A stretch of DNA of 64,000 nucleotides from Thalassobacillus devorans (GTDB lineage Bacteria; Bacillota; Bacilli; Bacillales; Halobacillaceae). Of this stretch, positions 8,428 through 16,889 are shown piece by piece; position 1 is the first letter of the stretch; the number at the start of each line of letters is the position of its first letter. The translations under genes were made by a program, and so were the position numbers. The stretch is from assembly GCF_011761345.1 (NCBI RefSeq), contig NZ_JAASRY010000005.1, positions 248,001 to 312,000 on the forward strand, written 5' to 3'. The notes under the pieces are model-generated. The model worked only from the letters and a program-made list of their open reading frames with translations. It did no database searches and was not told where the DNA came from.

Positions 8428-8504
8428 TCATATTTACAAATCTGGCAATTGTCTAAAAGAGGAAGCGCTTTTTCCAGATGACCTGAACTGACATGACATG
8501 GTGA

Positions 8505-8612
8505 TTAAAGGAGTAGCAATATTATCAAACCACCGACAAGAAGTAGTATGGAGCCCGCTAAGAGGGCTATTTTGGTAGGGCGGTTTGCTTTATGAAATAT
8601 ACGTGGGAGCAT
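8505..8612 (-). CDS. 35-residue single-span membrane peptide
   Basis: ATG at 8612 is preceded by a good ribosome site (AATGAGGTG). The product opens with a short basic part (MLPRIFHKANRPTK) and then one uninterrupted hydrophobic helix (about residues 15-35) running to the stop. This resembles the many small single-pass proteins of Bacillus with the positive end inside. It follows the SET-domain gene on the same strand about 170 bp downstream. No family is recognised. It could be a chance frame, but the ribosome site and clean amphiphile pattern favour a real gene. Confidence 0.5.
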   Translation of the reverse strand: MLPRIFHKANRPTKIALLAGSILLLVGGLIILLLL

Positions 8613-8687
8613 TTTCAACACCTCATTCCTTAGATTATTTCTTACAGTATGTATACGAAATAGTTGTTTCAAAAGCTTCATAATTTC

Positions 8688-8739
8688 ATTAGAAAAACTT
8701 GGCTTTTCGCCAAGTACTTATGGCGAAAGCCTTAGTTTT
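8688..8739. repeat. dispersed palindromic repeat, copy 1
   Basis: A ~52-bp imperfect palindrome beginning ATTAGAAAAACTTGGC and ending AAGCCTTAGTTTT. GGCTTTTCGCCA pairs with TGGCGAAAGCC, and A- and T-runs sit at the two feet. A near-identical copy occurs at 21214-21266. The A/T feet would let it act as a terminator in either direction. Confidence 0.8.
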
Positions 8740-8749
8740 CTTTTTCTTG

Positions 8750-8777
8750 TATAAAAAATACACCCGAAAATCGGGTG
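8750..8777 (-). terminator. intrinsic terminator of the SET-domain gene
   Basis: On the minus strand, CACCCGA pairs with TCGGGTG around a short loop and is followed by TATTTTTTATA, just after the SET gene stop. Confidence 0.8.
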
Positions 8778-8782
8778 CAGGT

Positions 8783-9169
8783 TCAATCATCGTTATCTTC
8801 ATTAAACCATAGCGGGGAATCATTTTCGGTTTCGCCATTATAGTTGATGAAGATTTCTTCTCCAGCTTTTATATCCTTGAAAGCGTAGAAATCAAATGAA
8901 TGATTGTCAAAATTTATTTCGTAAAAAGCGTTGGGCTGGTAGGAATGGTTGAAGAACATGCCATATCCTAACAGAAATGCCGTGTGGTTTTTGCCATACT
9001 CGAATACATAATCGCCAAGGTATGTTTTCTCAATATGCTCATGTTCTTCATTCGGGTAAGGGAGTACTGGTGCCTGGTGAAGCAGTTCACCTTCTGCTAT
9101 ATCTTTTGTAGCAAATACGCCTTTATCATGTTCGTCATCTGAAATGGTCGATGTTTTTACTTCTATCAA
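8783..9169 (-). CDS. SET-domain protein
   Basis: About 128 residues from TTG 9169, preferred because GGTGA lies five bases before it and the protein then opens (M)IEVKTSTISDDEHDKG, where SET proteins of this type begin. A GTG at 9253 would add 28 residues but has no ribosome site. SET landmarks are visible: GVFATKDIAEGELL near the N-terminus, the FFNHSYQPNA knot motif and the closing DIKAGEEIFINY. SET domains bind S-adenosylmethionine and usually methylate lysines. Bacterial stand-alone members exist in many Bacilli with targets unknown. It lacks pre- and post-SET cysteines. The C-terminus is strongly acidic (EDNDD). Substrate unknown. Confidence 0.85.
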   Translation of the reverse strand: MIEVKTSTISDDEHDKGVFATKDIAEGELLHQAPVLPYPNEEHEHIEKTYLGDYVFEYGKNHTAFLLGYGMFFNHSYQPNAFYEINFDNHSFDFYAFKDIKAGEEIFINYNGETENDSPLWFNEDNDD

Positions 9170-9271
9170 ATTTTCACCGTCGCCTTCTTTTTTTCGTTGG
9201 ATATAACTTCCCCAGTCTGACAGGTCATATTCAAGAATGCAATGGTTGAACACAAAAGGGAGATGCTTTTA

Positions 9272-9727
9272 TTGAAAAAATTAATAACAATCACCGCCAT
9301 AATGTATTTCATACTTGCTGGATGCAGCCCTCAAAAAATGCATACCTACGATACCTCCAATGTGGGGGAAGCAGTGGATTCGTTAAGTTTTGATCCCCAG
9401 GTGCCAACAGAAATACCATTCGAACCTAGTGATATTCAGGTCGATACTCCGGAGATAGGACAAGGGAAAATGCTTGCTATTCAATATACTAGTGAAGGTA
9501 ATGAATCTTTTTTATTTCGGGCCATTAATGAAAACGAAAATGCCCTGGATTTTACAACAGAGGATATAGAGATCAGTGAATCTCAACAGGGGCGATATGG
9601 TAAGAATGGTGATTTGAAAACGTTAAGATGGGAAAATGATGAGGTGAATTATGAAGTGTTTGCGAACGATGATATGAGTAAAAATCAGTTATTAGAGATA
9701 GCGAGAAATACGGAACCTTTGGAATAG
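9272..9727 (+). CDS. lipoprotein with DUF4367-like C-terminus
   Basis: About 151 residues from TTG 9272, placed nine bases after AAAGGGAG. The N-terminus is a lipoprotein signal: KK, a hydrophobic core, then the lipobox ILAGC, so Cys is expected to be lipidated and the protein held outside the cell on the membrane. The rest is hydrophilic and acidic. The closing segment (LRWENDEVNYEVFAND, then KNQLLEIARN) resembles the end of DUF4367-type extracellular domains found in Bacillus anti-sigma factors and related lipoproteins. No partner sigma factor is adjacent. It is divergent from the SET gene and followed by a broken small membrane gene. Function unknown. Confidence 0.75.
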   Translation: MKKLITITAIMYFILAGCSPQKMHTYDTSNVGEAVDSLSFDPQVPTEIPFEPSDIQVDTPEIGQGKMLAIQYTSEGNESFLFRAINENENALDFTTEDIEISESQQGRYGKNGDLKTLRWENDEVNYEVFANDDMSKNQLLEIARNTEPLE

Positions 9728-9754
9728 CAGTTAATAGTGAAAGGAAGGCTTCAT

Positions 9755-9946
9755 ATGAATGTGTTATTAGAGATGCTGGGAAGTTTCTTGTTGATTCTCG
9801 GCTGGTTTACAACCGGTATAGGAGCATATTTTTAAATATTATCGTTTGCTGCAGGTGGCATGCTGATCGCTGCCAGCCTATGGTTGCTGGGAATTCTGTG
9901 TATATTCACTTCAAAGCAAATAGATAAACATATACCTGCTGCATAA
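9755..9946 (+). pseudogene. small two-span membrane protein gene interrupted by an in-frame stop
   Basis: A good ribosome site (GAAAGGAAGG) precedes ATG 9755. Codons 1-26 give a hydrophobic helix (MNVLLEMLGSFLLILGWFTT, then GIGAYF) and hit TAA at 9833-9835. The same frame continues for 36 codons with a second hydrophobic helix and a hydrophilic tail (TSKQIDKHIPAA) to TAA at 9944. Read through, it would be a ~63-residue hairpin membrane protein. Either it is a point-mutation pseudogene or only the 26-residue peptide is made. Directly downstream of the lipoprotein gene. Confidence 0.55.
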
Positions 9947-9953
9947 AACAAAT

Positions 9954-9990
9954 AAAGCGATGAAACCAGCATCATGGTTTCATCGCTTTT
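9954..9990. terminator. bidirectional terminator between small genes and dapA
   Basis: A 14-bp perfect stem (AAAGCGATGAAACC with GGTTTCATCGCTTT) with A- and T-rich feet lies between convergent genes and can serve both. Confidence 0.9.
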
Positions 9991-9998
9991 TCATTTAC

Positions 9999-10886
9999 TT
10001 AACCAGCGGCTGTCACTTTATACGGTGGCAGGTTTTGCTGCAAAGTATTGATTTCTTCTGTTGTCAATGGGACCATCGGAAGACGAACGTCGCCAACGTG
10101 GATGCCCATCAGGTTTAAGGCTGCTTTTACTGGAGAGGGACTTGGCTGGGCAAACATTGCTTTCATCACCGGAAGGATTTCCTGGTGAATGATTGCTGCG
10201 CGTTTGACATCTCCATAATTATAGCAGTTGACCATTTCCTGCATTTCATTACCAAGGATATGAGCAGATACAGATACAACTCCTGTCCCGCCAATCGCTA
10301 ACACAGGCAGGGTCAAGCCGTCATCACCACTGTATAAGGTGAAATCATCACCGGTTTTTGTGATGATTTCTGTCATCGCATCCAAATCACCGCTTGCTTC
10401 TTTTACAGAAACGATATTTTCTATTTCAGATAAGCGGATAATTGTTTCCGGTGCGATTTTCGCTGCACTTCGTCCTGGAATGTTGTAAAGCATCACAGGT
10501 AATGAGGTTGCTTCAGCGACTGCTTTATAGTGCTGGTACAATCCTTCCTGGGAAGGCTTGTTGTAATATGGGGTTGTAAGCATGACCGCGTCGACACCAG
10601 TCTGTTCTGCTTGTTTTGTCAACTCGATGGATGCTCGTGTATTATTGGAACCGGTTCCTGCAATGACTGCCGCTCGTCCCTCTGCGACCTGGGCAACGAA
10701 GCGGAATAACTCAAGCTTTTCAGAGTCTGTCAATGTAGGGGATTCACCCGTCGTCCCCGCTACTACTAAACCGTCCGAACCGTTAGAAATTAAGTAATTG
10801 ACTAATGTACGTGTAGCATTGAAATCGATCTCGCCATTCTGATCAAATGGGGTAACCATAGCGGTTAATACCTGGCCGAAATTCAT
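9999..10886 (-). CDS. dapA: 4-hydroxy-tetrahydrodipicolinate synthase
   Basis: Class I aldolase of 295 residues that condenses pyruvate with aspartate semialdehyde, the first committed step to diaminopimelate, lysine and (in spores) dipicolinate. The Schiff-base lysine is Lys162 in VSVKEASGD. Tyr134 (LYNIPGRS) and the Thr45-Thr46 pair (GTTGESP) complete the known catalytic relay. Length and order are normal for the family. ATG 10886 follows AAAGGGTGTG. It is transcribed alone, unlike the asd-dapG-dapA operon of B. subtilis, and is preceded by a lysine riboswitch. That control indicates a role in lysine supply and argues against the sialate or keto-sugar lyases that share the fold. Confidence 0.96.
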   Translation of the reverse strand: MNFGQVLTAMVTPFDQNGEIDFNATRTLVNYLISNGSDGLVVAGTTGESPTLTDSEKLELFRFVAQVAEGRAAVIAGTGSNNTRASIELTKQAEQTGVDAVMLTTPYYNKPSQEGLYQHYKAVAEATSLPVMLYNIPGRSAAKIAPETIIRLSEIENIVSVKEASGDLDAMTEIITKTGDDFTLYSGDDGLTLPVLAIGGTGVVSVSAHILGNEMQEMVNCYNYGDVKRAAIIHQEILPVMKAMFAQPSPSPVKAALNLMGIHVGDVRLPMVPLTTEEINTLQQNLPPYKVTAAG

Positions 10887-10956
10887 AGCTTTTCACACCC
10901 TTTTGTAAAATTTTAAATAAGAGGCGTTTTATAGAGCCATTCCCATTTATCGCATT

Positions 10957-11190
10957 AAAAAAACAACAACGAGGGATCGCTGTTGCAGTAGAAACGTGTA
11001 AATTCCGTTCCTTTGCGTAAGATAGCCCTCCATATAGTCGCCTATATGACAGTCCTGTATTTATTCAATAGCAGAACCAACGTTGAGAACATGAGTTTCT
11101 CTTCGCTTCGGCGAATTCCCCTTTCCACAATTCTCGCTGGACCTCATGATCCTCCTATTGTGTACTAATGGTCTTCGCACCTCTATCCCG
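10957..11190 (-). promoter_or_regulatory. lysine riboswitch (L-box) with terminator
   Basis: Reading the minus strand, the L-box words appear in order: GATAGAGGTGCG (near 11187), AAGGGGAATTCGCCGAAG (11123-11106), GGACTGTCA (11055-11047) and GGAGGGCTATCTTAC (to about 11018). GATAG and CTATC close the P1 stem. A terminator follows (10985-10957): CAACAGCGA pairs with TCGTTGTTG, then T7. The known response is termination when lysine is bound, so dapA is expressed under lysine shortage. Confidence 0.95.
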
Positions 11191-11229
11191 CTTCAACTTA
11201 TTGAAGCAAGAAAATATTTAATTGACTGT

Positions 11230-11258
11230 ACTTTAACAAAAATTCGCTTTAATTACAA
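11230..11258 (-). promoter_or_regulatory. sigma-A promoter of the dapA leader
   Basis: On the minus strand TTGTAA (11258-11253), a 17-bp spacer and TAAAGT (11235-11230) stand about 40 bp upstream of the lysine aptamer. Confidence 0.55.
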
Positions 11259-11405
11259 GGGTATAAGAGAATTTTTTATTAAATAGGGATGTAAGTACCA
11301 TGACTAGAGAAAAACTTAAGTAACTAAGGCAGGGGCGTAGTAATGGAGTAAATTGGTTTGTGTTAAAATTAAACTACTAAAAAACATGACCGGAGGAGGG
11401 GCGAG

Positions 11406-12134
11406 ATGGACATACAGGCCCGCGCCCATAAATATGAATATAAACTTAATGATACCGATGATGAAATTATCGAATATATTGTAAAAAATAAAGAATGTGT
11501 GATTAAAATGTCGATTCAAATGCTGGCGAAGAAATTCTATACAGTACCCAATACTATTACGAGATTATCAAAAAAACTTGGCTACGATGGTTTCTCCCAA
11601 TTGAAAAACACGTTGAAAGAAGAAGTTCAGGGAGAAGTACGGGAACAGGATTCCACGCTTCAGTACAATATGAAACGAACCCTGGATTTAGTTGACCGGG
11701 AGATGCTGCGAAAAGTTGCTGACAAGCTTAAAGATTCTCGTCATATATATATTTTTGGTGTAGGGGATACAGTGCCTTTTTGCGAAATATTATCAACACA
11801 TATAAAAATTGGCGGAAAGTCAGCGGAATATTTCTTACATCGGCATGACGCCGTTTATGCGATGAACCATGCAAAAAGTCAAGATGTTTTAATCTTAATC
11901 AGTATGTCAGGTGAAACCAGACAAATAATGGAGATGGCTGGTTTAGCGAAGGAAAAAGGGGTCACTATTGTTTCTCTTACGCACTTTACCCGTAATTCAT
12001 TAGAAAGTGAAGCTGATATGAGATTGTTTTTTTATTCTCCTAAAAAAATGCTTGAGAATTATAATATCTCTGATAAGACACCGGTCATGATGATTATGCA
12101 GATGTTATCTAATACTTTTTGGGAAACAGAATAA
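11406..12134 (+). CDS. RpiR-family transcriptional regulator of the mannosylglycerate genes
   Basis: Protein of 242 residues with an N-terminal RpiR-type helix-turn-helix (about 15-75; SIQMLAKKFYTVPNTITRLSK) and a C-terminal SIS sugar-phosphate-binding domain (about 100-235; ISMSGETRQIMEMAGLAKEKG). It is slightly shorter than typical RpiR proteins. RpiR regulators sense phosphosugars made by neighbouring PTS systems. Its position directly upstream of the EIIABC gene on the same strand makes it the likely local regulator, probably responding to phosphorylated mannosylglycerate. The ribosome site GGAGGGG precedes ATG 11406. Target operator not identified. Confidence 0.88.
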   Translation: MDIQARAHKYEYKLNDTDDEIIEYIVKNKECVIKMSIQMLAKKFYTVPNTITRLSKKLGYDGFSQLKNTLKEEVQGEVREQDSTLQYNMKRTLDLVDREMLRKVADKLKDSRHIYIFGVGDTVPFCEILSTHIKIGGKSAEYFLHRHDAVYAMNHAKSQDVLILISMSGETRQIMEMAGLAKEKGVTIVSLTHFTRNSLESEADMRLFFYSPKKMLENYNISDKTPVMMIMQMLSNTFWETE

Positions 12135-12149
12135 TGTGTATAAATACAC

Positions 12150-12209
12150 ATGTTAGCGCTTTCTGTTTCGCATCCTGTGTAATTTTATAAAGAAAAGCAA
12201 ACGCTTACT
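12150..12209 (+). promoter_or_regulatory. two cre-like sites before the mannosylglycerate PTS gene
   Basis: ATGTTAGCGCTTTCT (12150-12164) and AAGCAAACGCTTACT (12195-12209) each match 14 of 15 positions of the CcpA cre consensus WTGNAANCGNWNNCW. They are 45 bp apart. Carbon catabolite control of mngAB is therefore likely. Confidence 0.6.
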
Positions 12210-12220
12210 TTTACTGTGCT

Positions 12221-12254
12221 AGGATGGGGTCAAGTTGAACCATCCTATTTTTTT
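12221..12254 (+). terminator. intrinsic terminator between regulator and PTS gene
   Basis: AGGATGG pairs with CCATCCT and is followed by A and seven T, ending only a few bases before the ribosome site of the PTS gene. It may simply end the regulator transcript. If the PTS promoter lies upstream of it, it would act as an attenuator. Confidence 0.75.
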
Positions 12255-12270
12255 GTGAGGAGGAAGTAAA

Positions 12271-14232
12271 GTGAAATTACAAAATCTCACTACCGTTGAC
12301 TTAATAAGTACGGATTTAACTTTTTCAACAAAAGATGAAGTGATCCGGTATTTAGTCAATCAATTGAGTGAAGCTGGTAAATTACATTCCGAAGAAGACT
12401 TCTATCAAGCTGTAATAGAACGCGAGACATTATCTCCAACAGGGTTCGAAGGAGGTCTTGCCATCCCGCACGGCAAATCTTCTGCTGTTAAGGAAGCATC
12501 GTTTGCGGTTGCTACACTTCGAAAGCCTTTGGAGGATTGGGAGAGCATTGATGAAGAAAACAAGGTGGAACTGGTTATGCTCCTAGCCATACCGGAAAAT
12601 GAAGCAGGATCGACCCACCTTTCTTTATTATCTGAATTGATGACGCGATTGGCAGATCCGAAGTATAAATCACGGTTGGTTCAGGCAAGTTCTAGTGAAG
12701 CATTATATGCAGCCCTTGACCAGGAGCAGGAAGCTGAACAGCAAACAGATAATCAGCCAACTAAAACAATCTTGGCTGTAACTGCCTGCCCTGCCGGGAT
12801 AGCCCATACGTATATGGCAGCGGAAGCACTTGTACGGGCTGGTAATGATTTAGGTGTGAATGTTTTAGTGGAAAAACAAGGTGCAAATGGGATAGAGGAT
12901 AAAATTTCCAAAAAACAAGCGACTAAAGCAGATGCGATCATTTTTGCTGCTGATGTTTCTGTTAAAGATAAGGAAAGATTCGCTCAGTTGCCTAGCATCA
13001 CTACTTCCGTAGCGGCTCCCTTGAAAAACGCAGAGGGATTATTGCAGCAGGCGTTAGAAAAAGCGAAAAACGGACCTGTAAAAGAAAATAGAGATGAAGA
13101 AGAAGAGGAAGAGGCGGAAGAAGAAAGTTATAAAAAGCCATTCAAGATGGAAATTAAAGATTCAATTATGACTGGTATATCGTATATTATTCCAATAATC
13201 GTCGCGGGTGGAATGACACTGGCTTTTGCAGTGCTTGTTTCCCAGGCATTTGGACTTCAGGAAGTCTATGAAACGGAAGGCTCATGGTTATGGCTGTTAA
13301 GACAGTTAGGCGGGAACATGCTGGGAACTTTGATGGTTCCGATATTATCCGCTTACATGGCATATTCTATTGCTGACAAACCTGCACTAGGACCTGGGTT
13401 CGCTGCCGGGATTTCAGCCAACTTAATTGGCAGTGGATTCCTGGGCGGTATGCTGGGAGGATTTCTAGCTGGTTATATCATTAAGTATCTCAAACAAAAT
13501 GTACAGACCTCTGGAACATTTTCTGGATTTGTAAGTTTCTGGCTTTATCCTGTATTAGGGACTCTTTCCGTTGGGTCCATTATGCTCTTTGTTGTTGGTG
13601 AACCGCTTGCTGCCATAAACAATGGATTAATAGGGTGGCTTGAAGGACTCTCAGGTGGCAATGCGATTTTACTTGGAGCTATCATCGGAGCGATGGTGTC
13701 CTTTGATCTTGGCGGTCCTGTCAATAAGGCTGCCTATACCTTCTGTATCGGTGCGATGGCGAGTGGTAACATTATGCCTTACGCTGCCTTTGCTTCTGTA
13801 AAAATGGTTTCGGCCTTTGCAGTTACAGGAGCGACAATTATTGCTAAGCATTATTTCACGAAGCCTGAACAAGAAGTTGGTAAACAAACGTGGCTGCTTG
13901 GACTGGCGGGGATTACGGAAGGGGCGATTCCGTTCATGATTAATGACCCGCTTCGTGTGATTCCATCATTGGTTGCCGGTTCTGCAGTAACAGGTGGAAT
14001 TGTAGCCTATTTCGGTATTGGACTTGCTGTACCAGGTGCAGGAATCTTCTCACTTGCATTAGTAGAAGGACCATCGCTAATCGTAGCAGCTGGTGTATGG
14101 CTCGGGGCTGCTCTCTTAGGTGCCTTTATTTCTATGGTTCTACTAATCGTTTCACGTAAAAATAAGCTGAAAAAGCAACAGGATAGTGTTAAAGAGCAAG
14201 AGAAAAAACAAATGGAAGCAGCAATAAACTAA
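12271..14232 (+). CDS. mngA: PTS EIIABC for 2-O-alpha-mannosyl-D-glycerate
   Basis: Single-chain PTS permease of 653 residues with the EIIA-EIIB-EIIC order of the fructose family; E. coli MngA has the same layout and about the same size. EIIA (about 1-150) has its phosphorylated His67 in GLAIPHGKS. EIIB (about 165-265) has Cys173 in VTACPAGIAHTY. A Glu-rich linker (EEEEEAEEE) joins it to the EIIC membrane part (about 285-635). It starts at GTG behind GGAGGAAG. The gene directly downstream codes for a GH38 hydrolase of MngB type, which fixes the substrate as mannosylglycerate with good confidence. Sequence alone could not exclude fructose or mannose. Confidence 0.88.
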   Translation: MKLQNLTTVDLISTDLTFSTKDEVIRYLVNQLSEAGKLHSEEDFYQAVIERETLSPTGFEGGLAIPHGKSSAVKEASFAVATLRKPLEDWESIDEENKVELVMLLAIPENEAGSTHLSLLSELMTRLADPKYKSRLVQASSSEALYAALDQEQEAEQQTDNQPTKTILAVTACPAGIAHTYMAAEALVRAGNDLGVNVLVEKQGANGIEDKISKKQATKADAIIFAADVSVKDKERFAQLPSITTSVAAPLKNAEGLLQQALEKAKNGPVKENRDEEEEEEAEEESYKKPFKMEIKDSIMTGISYIIPIIVAGGMTLAFAVLVSQAFGLQEVYETEGSWLWLLRQLGGNMLGTLMVPILSAYMAYSIADKPALGPGFAAGISANLIGSGFLGGMLGGFLAGYIIKYLKQNVQTSGTFSGFVSFWLYPVLGTLSVGSIMLFVVGEPLAAINNGLIGWLEGLSGGNAILLGAIIGAMVSFDLGGPVNKAAYTFCIGAMASGNIMPYAAFASVKMVSAFAVTGATIIAKHYFTKPEQEVGKQTWLLGLAGITEGAIPFMINDPLRVIPSLVAGSAVTGGIVAYFGIGLAVPGAGIFSLALVEGPSLIVAAGVWLGAALLGAFISMVLLIVSRKNKLKKQQDSVKEQEKKQMEAAIN

Positions 14233-14260
14233 TTATTTTTCGTAAGGAAGGGATTTAGCT

Positions 14261-16876
14261 ATGAAGCAAGTGCACATCGTACCACATATGCACTGGGATC
14301 GTGAATGGTATTTTTCAACAGAAGAATCACGTATTTTATTAGTGAATAATATGGAAGAAATCATGAATCGTTTAGAAACGGATCCGGATTATCCATATTA
14401 TGTTCTAGATGGGCAAACTTCCATTTTAGAAGACTATTTTGCAGTAAAACCTGAAAATAAAGAAAGAGTAAAGAAGCTCGTTCAGGATGGAAAATTAATC
14501 ATCGGTCCATGGTATACACAAACGGATGAAATGGTAGTCGGCGGTGAGTCGATTGTCAGGAATCTTCAGTATGGAATAAAAGACAGCAAGGAATTCGGAA
14601 GCCCGATGATGATCGGCTATTTACCGGATTCTTTCGGGCAAAGTGCGCAGATGCCGCAAATTTTGAATGGGTTCGATATCAAGTACACAATTTTTTGGCG
14701 AGGAACATCTGAACGTCATGGTACGGATAAGACAGAATTCTATTGGGAGTCTGATGATGGATCAAAGGTACTTGTCCAATTGCTTCCTCTAGGGTATGCG
14801 ATAGGAAAATACCTTCCAGAAGAGGACGGCGCATTAAAAGAACGTATGGAGAAGTATTTTCCGGTGTTGGACCGTGGAACTACAACAAATCACCTGTTAC
14901 TACCAAACGGTCATGACCAAATGCCGATTCAGAAAAATATATTCCAGGTAATTGAAAAGTTAAAGCAGCTTTATCCAAACCGTGACTTTTTCCTTAGTAA
15001 ATATGAGCATGTATTTGCTGAAATTGAGAAGCAGAATGATTTGGCTACTTTAAATGGAGAATTTTTAGATGGAAAATATATGCGTGTCCATCGGAGCATT
15101 TACTCGACCAGAATGGATATCAAGGCAGCTAATACACGAGTGGAAAACAAGCTGACAAATGTTCTGGAGCCGCTGGCTTCTATGGCATACGACCTGGGAT
15201 TTGAATATCATCATGGGTTGATTGAGCTGATATGGAAAGAAATCATGAAGAACCATGCCCATGATAGTATTGGATGCTGTTGCTCGGATAAGGTCCACCA
15301 GGAAATTGCAAACCGGTTATTTATTGCTGAGGAAAAGACAGATCGCCTGATTGATTTTTATAAGCGGCAAATTGTCGATGCTATTGATACAGAAAATGAT
15401 GCAGACAGATTAACCCTATTCAATTTTCTTCCTTACAAACGGAAAGAAGCAGTTACGGCTGAGCTTATTACAAAGTATGGGTCCTTCAAGCTTATCGATG
15501 AAAATGGAAGTGAGGTACCATTTGAAGTGCTGGAGGCAGAAGAGATAGACCCAGGGCTCATTGATCGTCAAATCGTGCATTATGGAAACTACGATCCTTT
15601 TATTAAATATCAGATCCAGTTAAAAGCAGAACTGCCTGCAACAGGATATCGTACCTTGTTTGTAGAACAAGTAAGTGAAAATACATTCAACCATGCTAAA
15701 CAGACGAAGGAAATAGATAATGACTTCTATCGAATCACTGTCAATGGGAACGGGACAGTGGATATTTTCGATAAGAGGCTGGACCAAACCTTTGAACAAG
15801 TTCTTCTCTTAGAAAATGGGGGAGATGATGGGGATGAATACGATTACTCTCCAATTGAAGGTGAAACATTACTGTATAGTGATAAGGTAGAGGCTGATAT
15901 TTCACTCACTCAGAACGCTTATGCCGGTGAAATTGATATTCGTTATACGCTCGAAGTACCAGCTGATCTAGAAAGCCGTAAAGAAGGAAAAATCAATAGC
16001 TATGTAGATGTTCATTTTAACCTTCATATTCCTAATCATAAACCACTAATCGAGGTTAATTGCGAGCTGGACAACCAGGCTAGAGACCACCGTTTGCGTG
16101 CATTAATCCCAACGGGGCTGGCATCATCCTTGTCTATTGCAGATAACCAATTTGGTTTTATTAAAAGGGGTGTCTATGATTCCGCGATGGATGTTTGGGA
16201 AAAAGAGAATTGGAGCGAACGTCCGGATGCAATCTACCCGATGCTGAATTTTGTCGGATTATCAGATCAGGATTATGGAGTGAGTGTACTGACCAACAGT
16301 ACCAGGGAGTATGAAATAGTTGGTCAAAATTATGATACGATTGCCCTGACATTATTCCGGAGCATTGGTTATTTAGGGAAAGCAGAGATGGTCCGAAGAC
16401 CGGGCAGACCATCCGGAATCAAATTACCGACCCCGGACTCCCAAATGATCGGAAAACTGTCCTTGGACTTTGCTTTGTTCATCCATGAAGGAACCACACT
16501 ACATGCGAATGTTGGACAGATGGCGAAGGAATATTTAACTCCTGTTCATACGTACAATAAAATTCCTCACAATGCCATGAAGCTTAATCCATCAGCGAAT
16601 AAAACACCGCTGTCCTATCAATTATTAGAGGAAACCGAAAAAGAAGTGGTGTTAAGCACGTTGAAAAAAGCAGAGCATGAGGATGCCCTGGTGATACGAA
16701 TGTACAATCCTACGGAACGAGACGTGGAGGCATCCTACCGACTTTGTAGCGATTTTGATGAAGCTTATGAGGCAAATCTTAATGAAGTACCGCAAGGGAA
16801 GAGTGAAGTAGAAGGAAAAGAAATACAAACATCCATCCATTCTAATCAGGTGAAAACGATTATAATAAAACGATAA
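14261..16876 (+). CDS. mngB: mannosylglycerate hydrolase (GH38 alpha-mannosidase)
   Basis: Glycoside hydrolase family 38 protein of 871 residues, close to E. coli MngB (about 877). It splits the 6-phosphorylated mannosylglycerate delivered by the PTS into mannose-6-phosphate and glycerate. The N-terminal catalytic domain shows the zinc ligands His11 and Asp13 (HMHWDREW) and the nucleophile Asp123 in YLPDSFGQ. The long C-terminal half is beta-rich, as in GH38. No signal peptide, in keeping with cytoplasmic PTS products. It starts 28 bases after mngA and is co-transcribed. A general alpha-mannosidase is the alternative, but linkage to the PTS and to a glycerate kinase supports the MngB role. 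Confidence 0.9.
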   Translation: MKQVHIVPHMHWDREWYFSTEESRILLVNNMEEIMNRLETDPDYPYYVLDGQTSILEDYFAVKPENKERVKKLVQDGKLIIGPWYTQTDEMVVGGESIVRNLQYGIKDSKEFGSPMMIGYLPDSFGQSAQMPQILNGFDIKYTIFWRGTSERHGTDKTEFYWESDDGSKVLVQLLPLGYAIGKYLPEEDGALKERMEKYFPVLDRGTTTNHLLLPNGHDQMPIQKNIFQVIEKLKQLYPNRDFFLSKYEHVFAEIEKQNDLATLNGEFLDGKYMRVHRSIYSTRMDIKAANTRVENKLTNVLEPLASMAYDLGFEYHHGLIELIWKEIMKNHAHDSIGCCCSDKVHQEIANRLFIAEEKTDRLIDFYKRQIVDAIDTENDADRLTLFNFLPYKRKEAVTAELITKYGSFKLIDENGSEVPFEVLEAEEIDPGLIDRQIVHYGNYDPFIKYQIQLKAELPATGYRTLFVEQVSENTFNHAKQTKEIDNDFYRITVNGNGTVDIFDKRLDQTFEQVLLLENGGDDGDEYDYSPIEGETLLYSDKVEADISLTQNAYAGEIDIRYTLEVPADLESRKEGKINSYVDVHFNLHIPNHKPLIEVNCELDNQARDHRLRALIPTGLASSLSIADNQFGFIKRGVYDSAMDVWEKENWSERPDAIYPMLNFVGLSDQDYGVSVLTNSTREYEIVGQNYDTIALTLFRSIGYLGKAEMVRRPGRPSGIKLPTPDSQMIGKLSLDFALFIHEGTTLHANVGQMAKEYLTPVHTYNKIPHNAMKLNPSANKTPLSYQLLEETEKEVVLSTLKKAEHEDALVIRMYNPTERDVEASYRLCSDFDEAYEANLNEVPQGKSEVEGKEIQTSIHSNQVKTIIIKR

Positions 16877-16889
16877 TAGATAATGTGGT

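Noticed and set aside
8124-8456. 110-codon plus-strand frame over the TGTCTC array
   Set aside because: No ribosome site, low-complexity product from the phased repeat, and a frame that exists only because the repeat lacks stops. Treated as non-coding.
12271-16876. Fructose PTS with a generic alpha-mannosidase
   Set aside because: EIIABC next to a GH38 protein of MngB length plus a glycerate kinase fits mannosylglycerate use better; no 1-phosphofructokinase gene is present.
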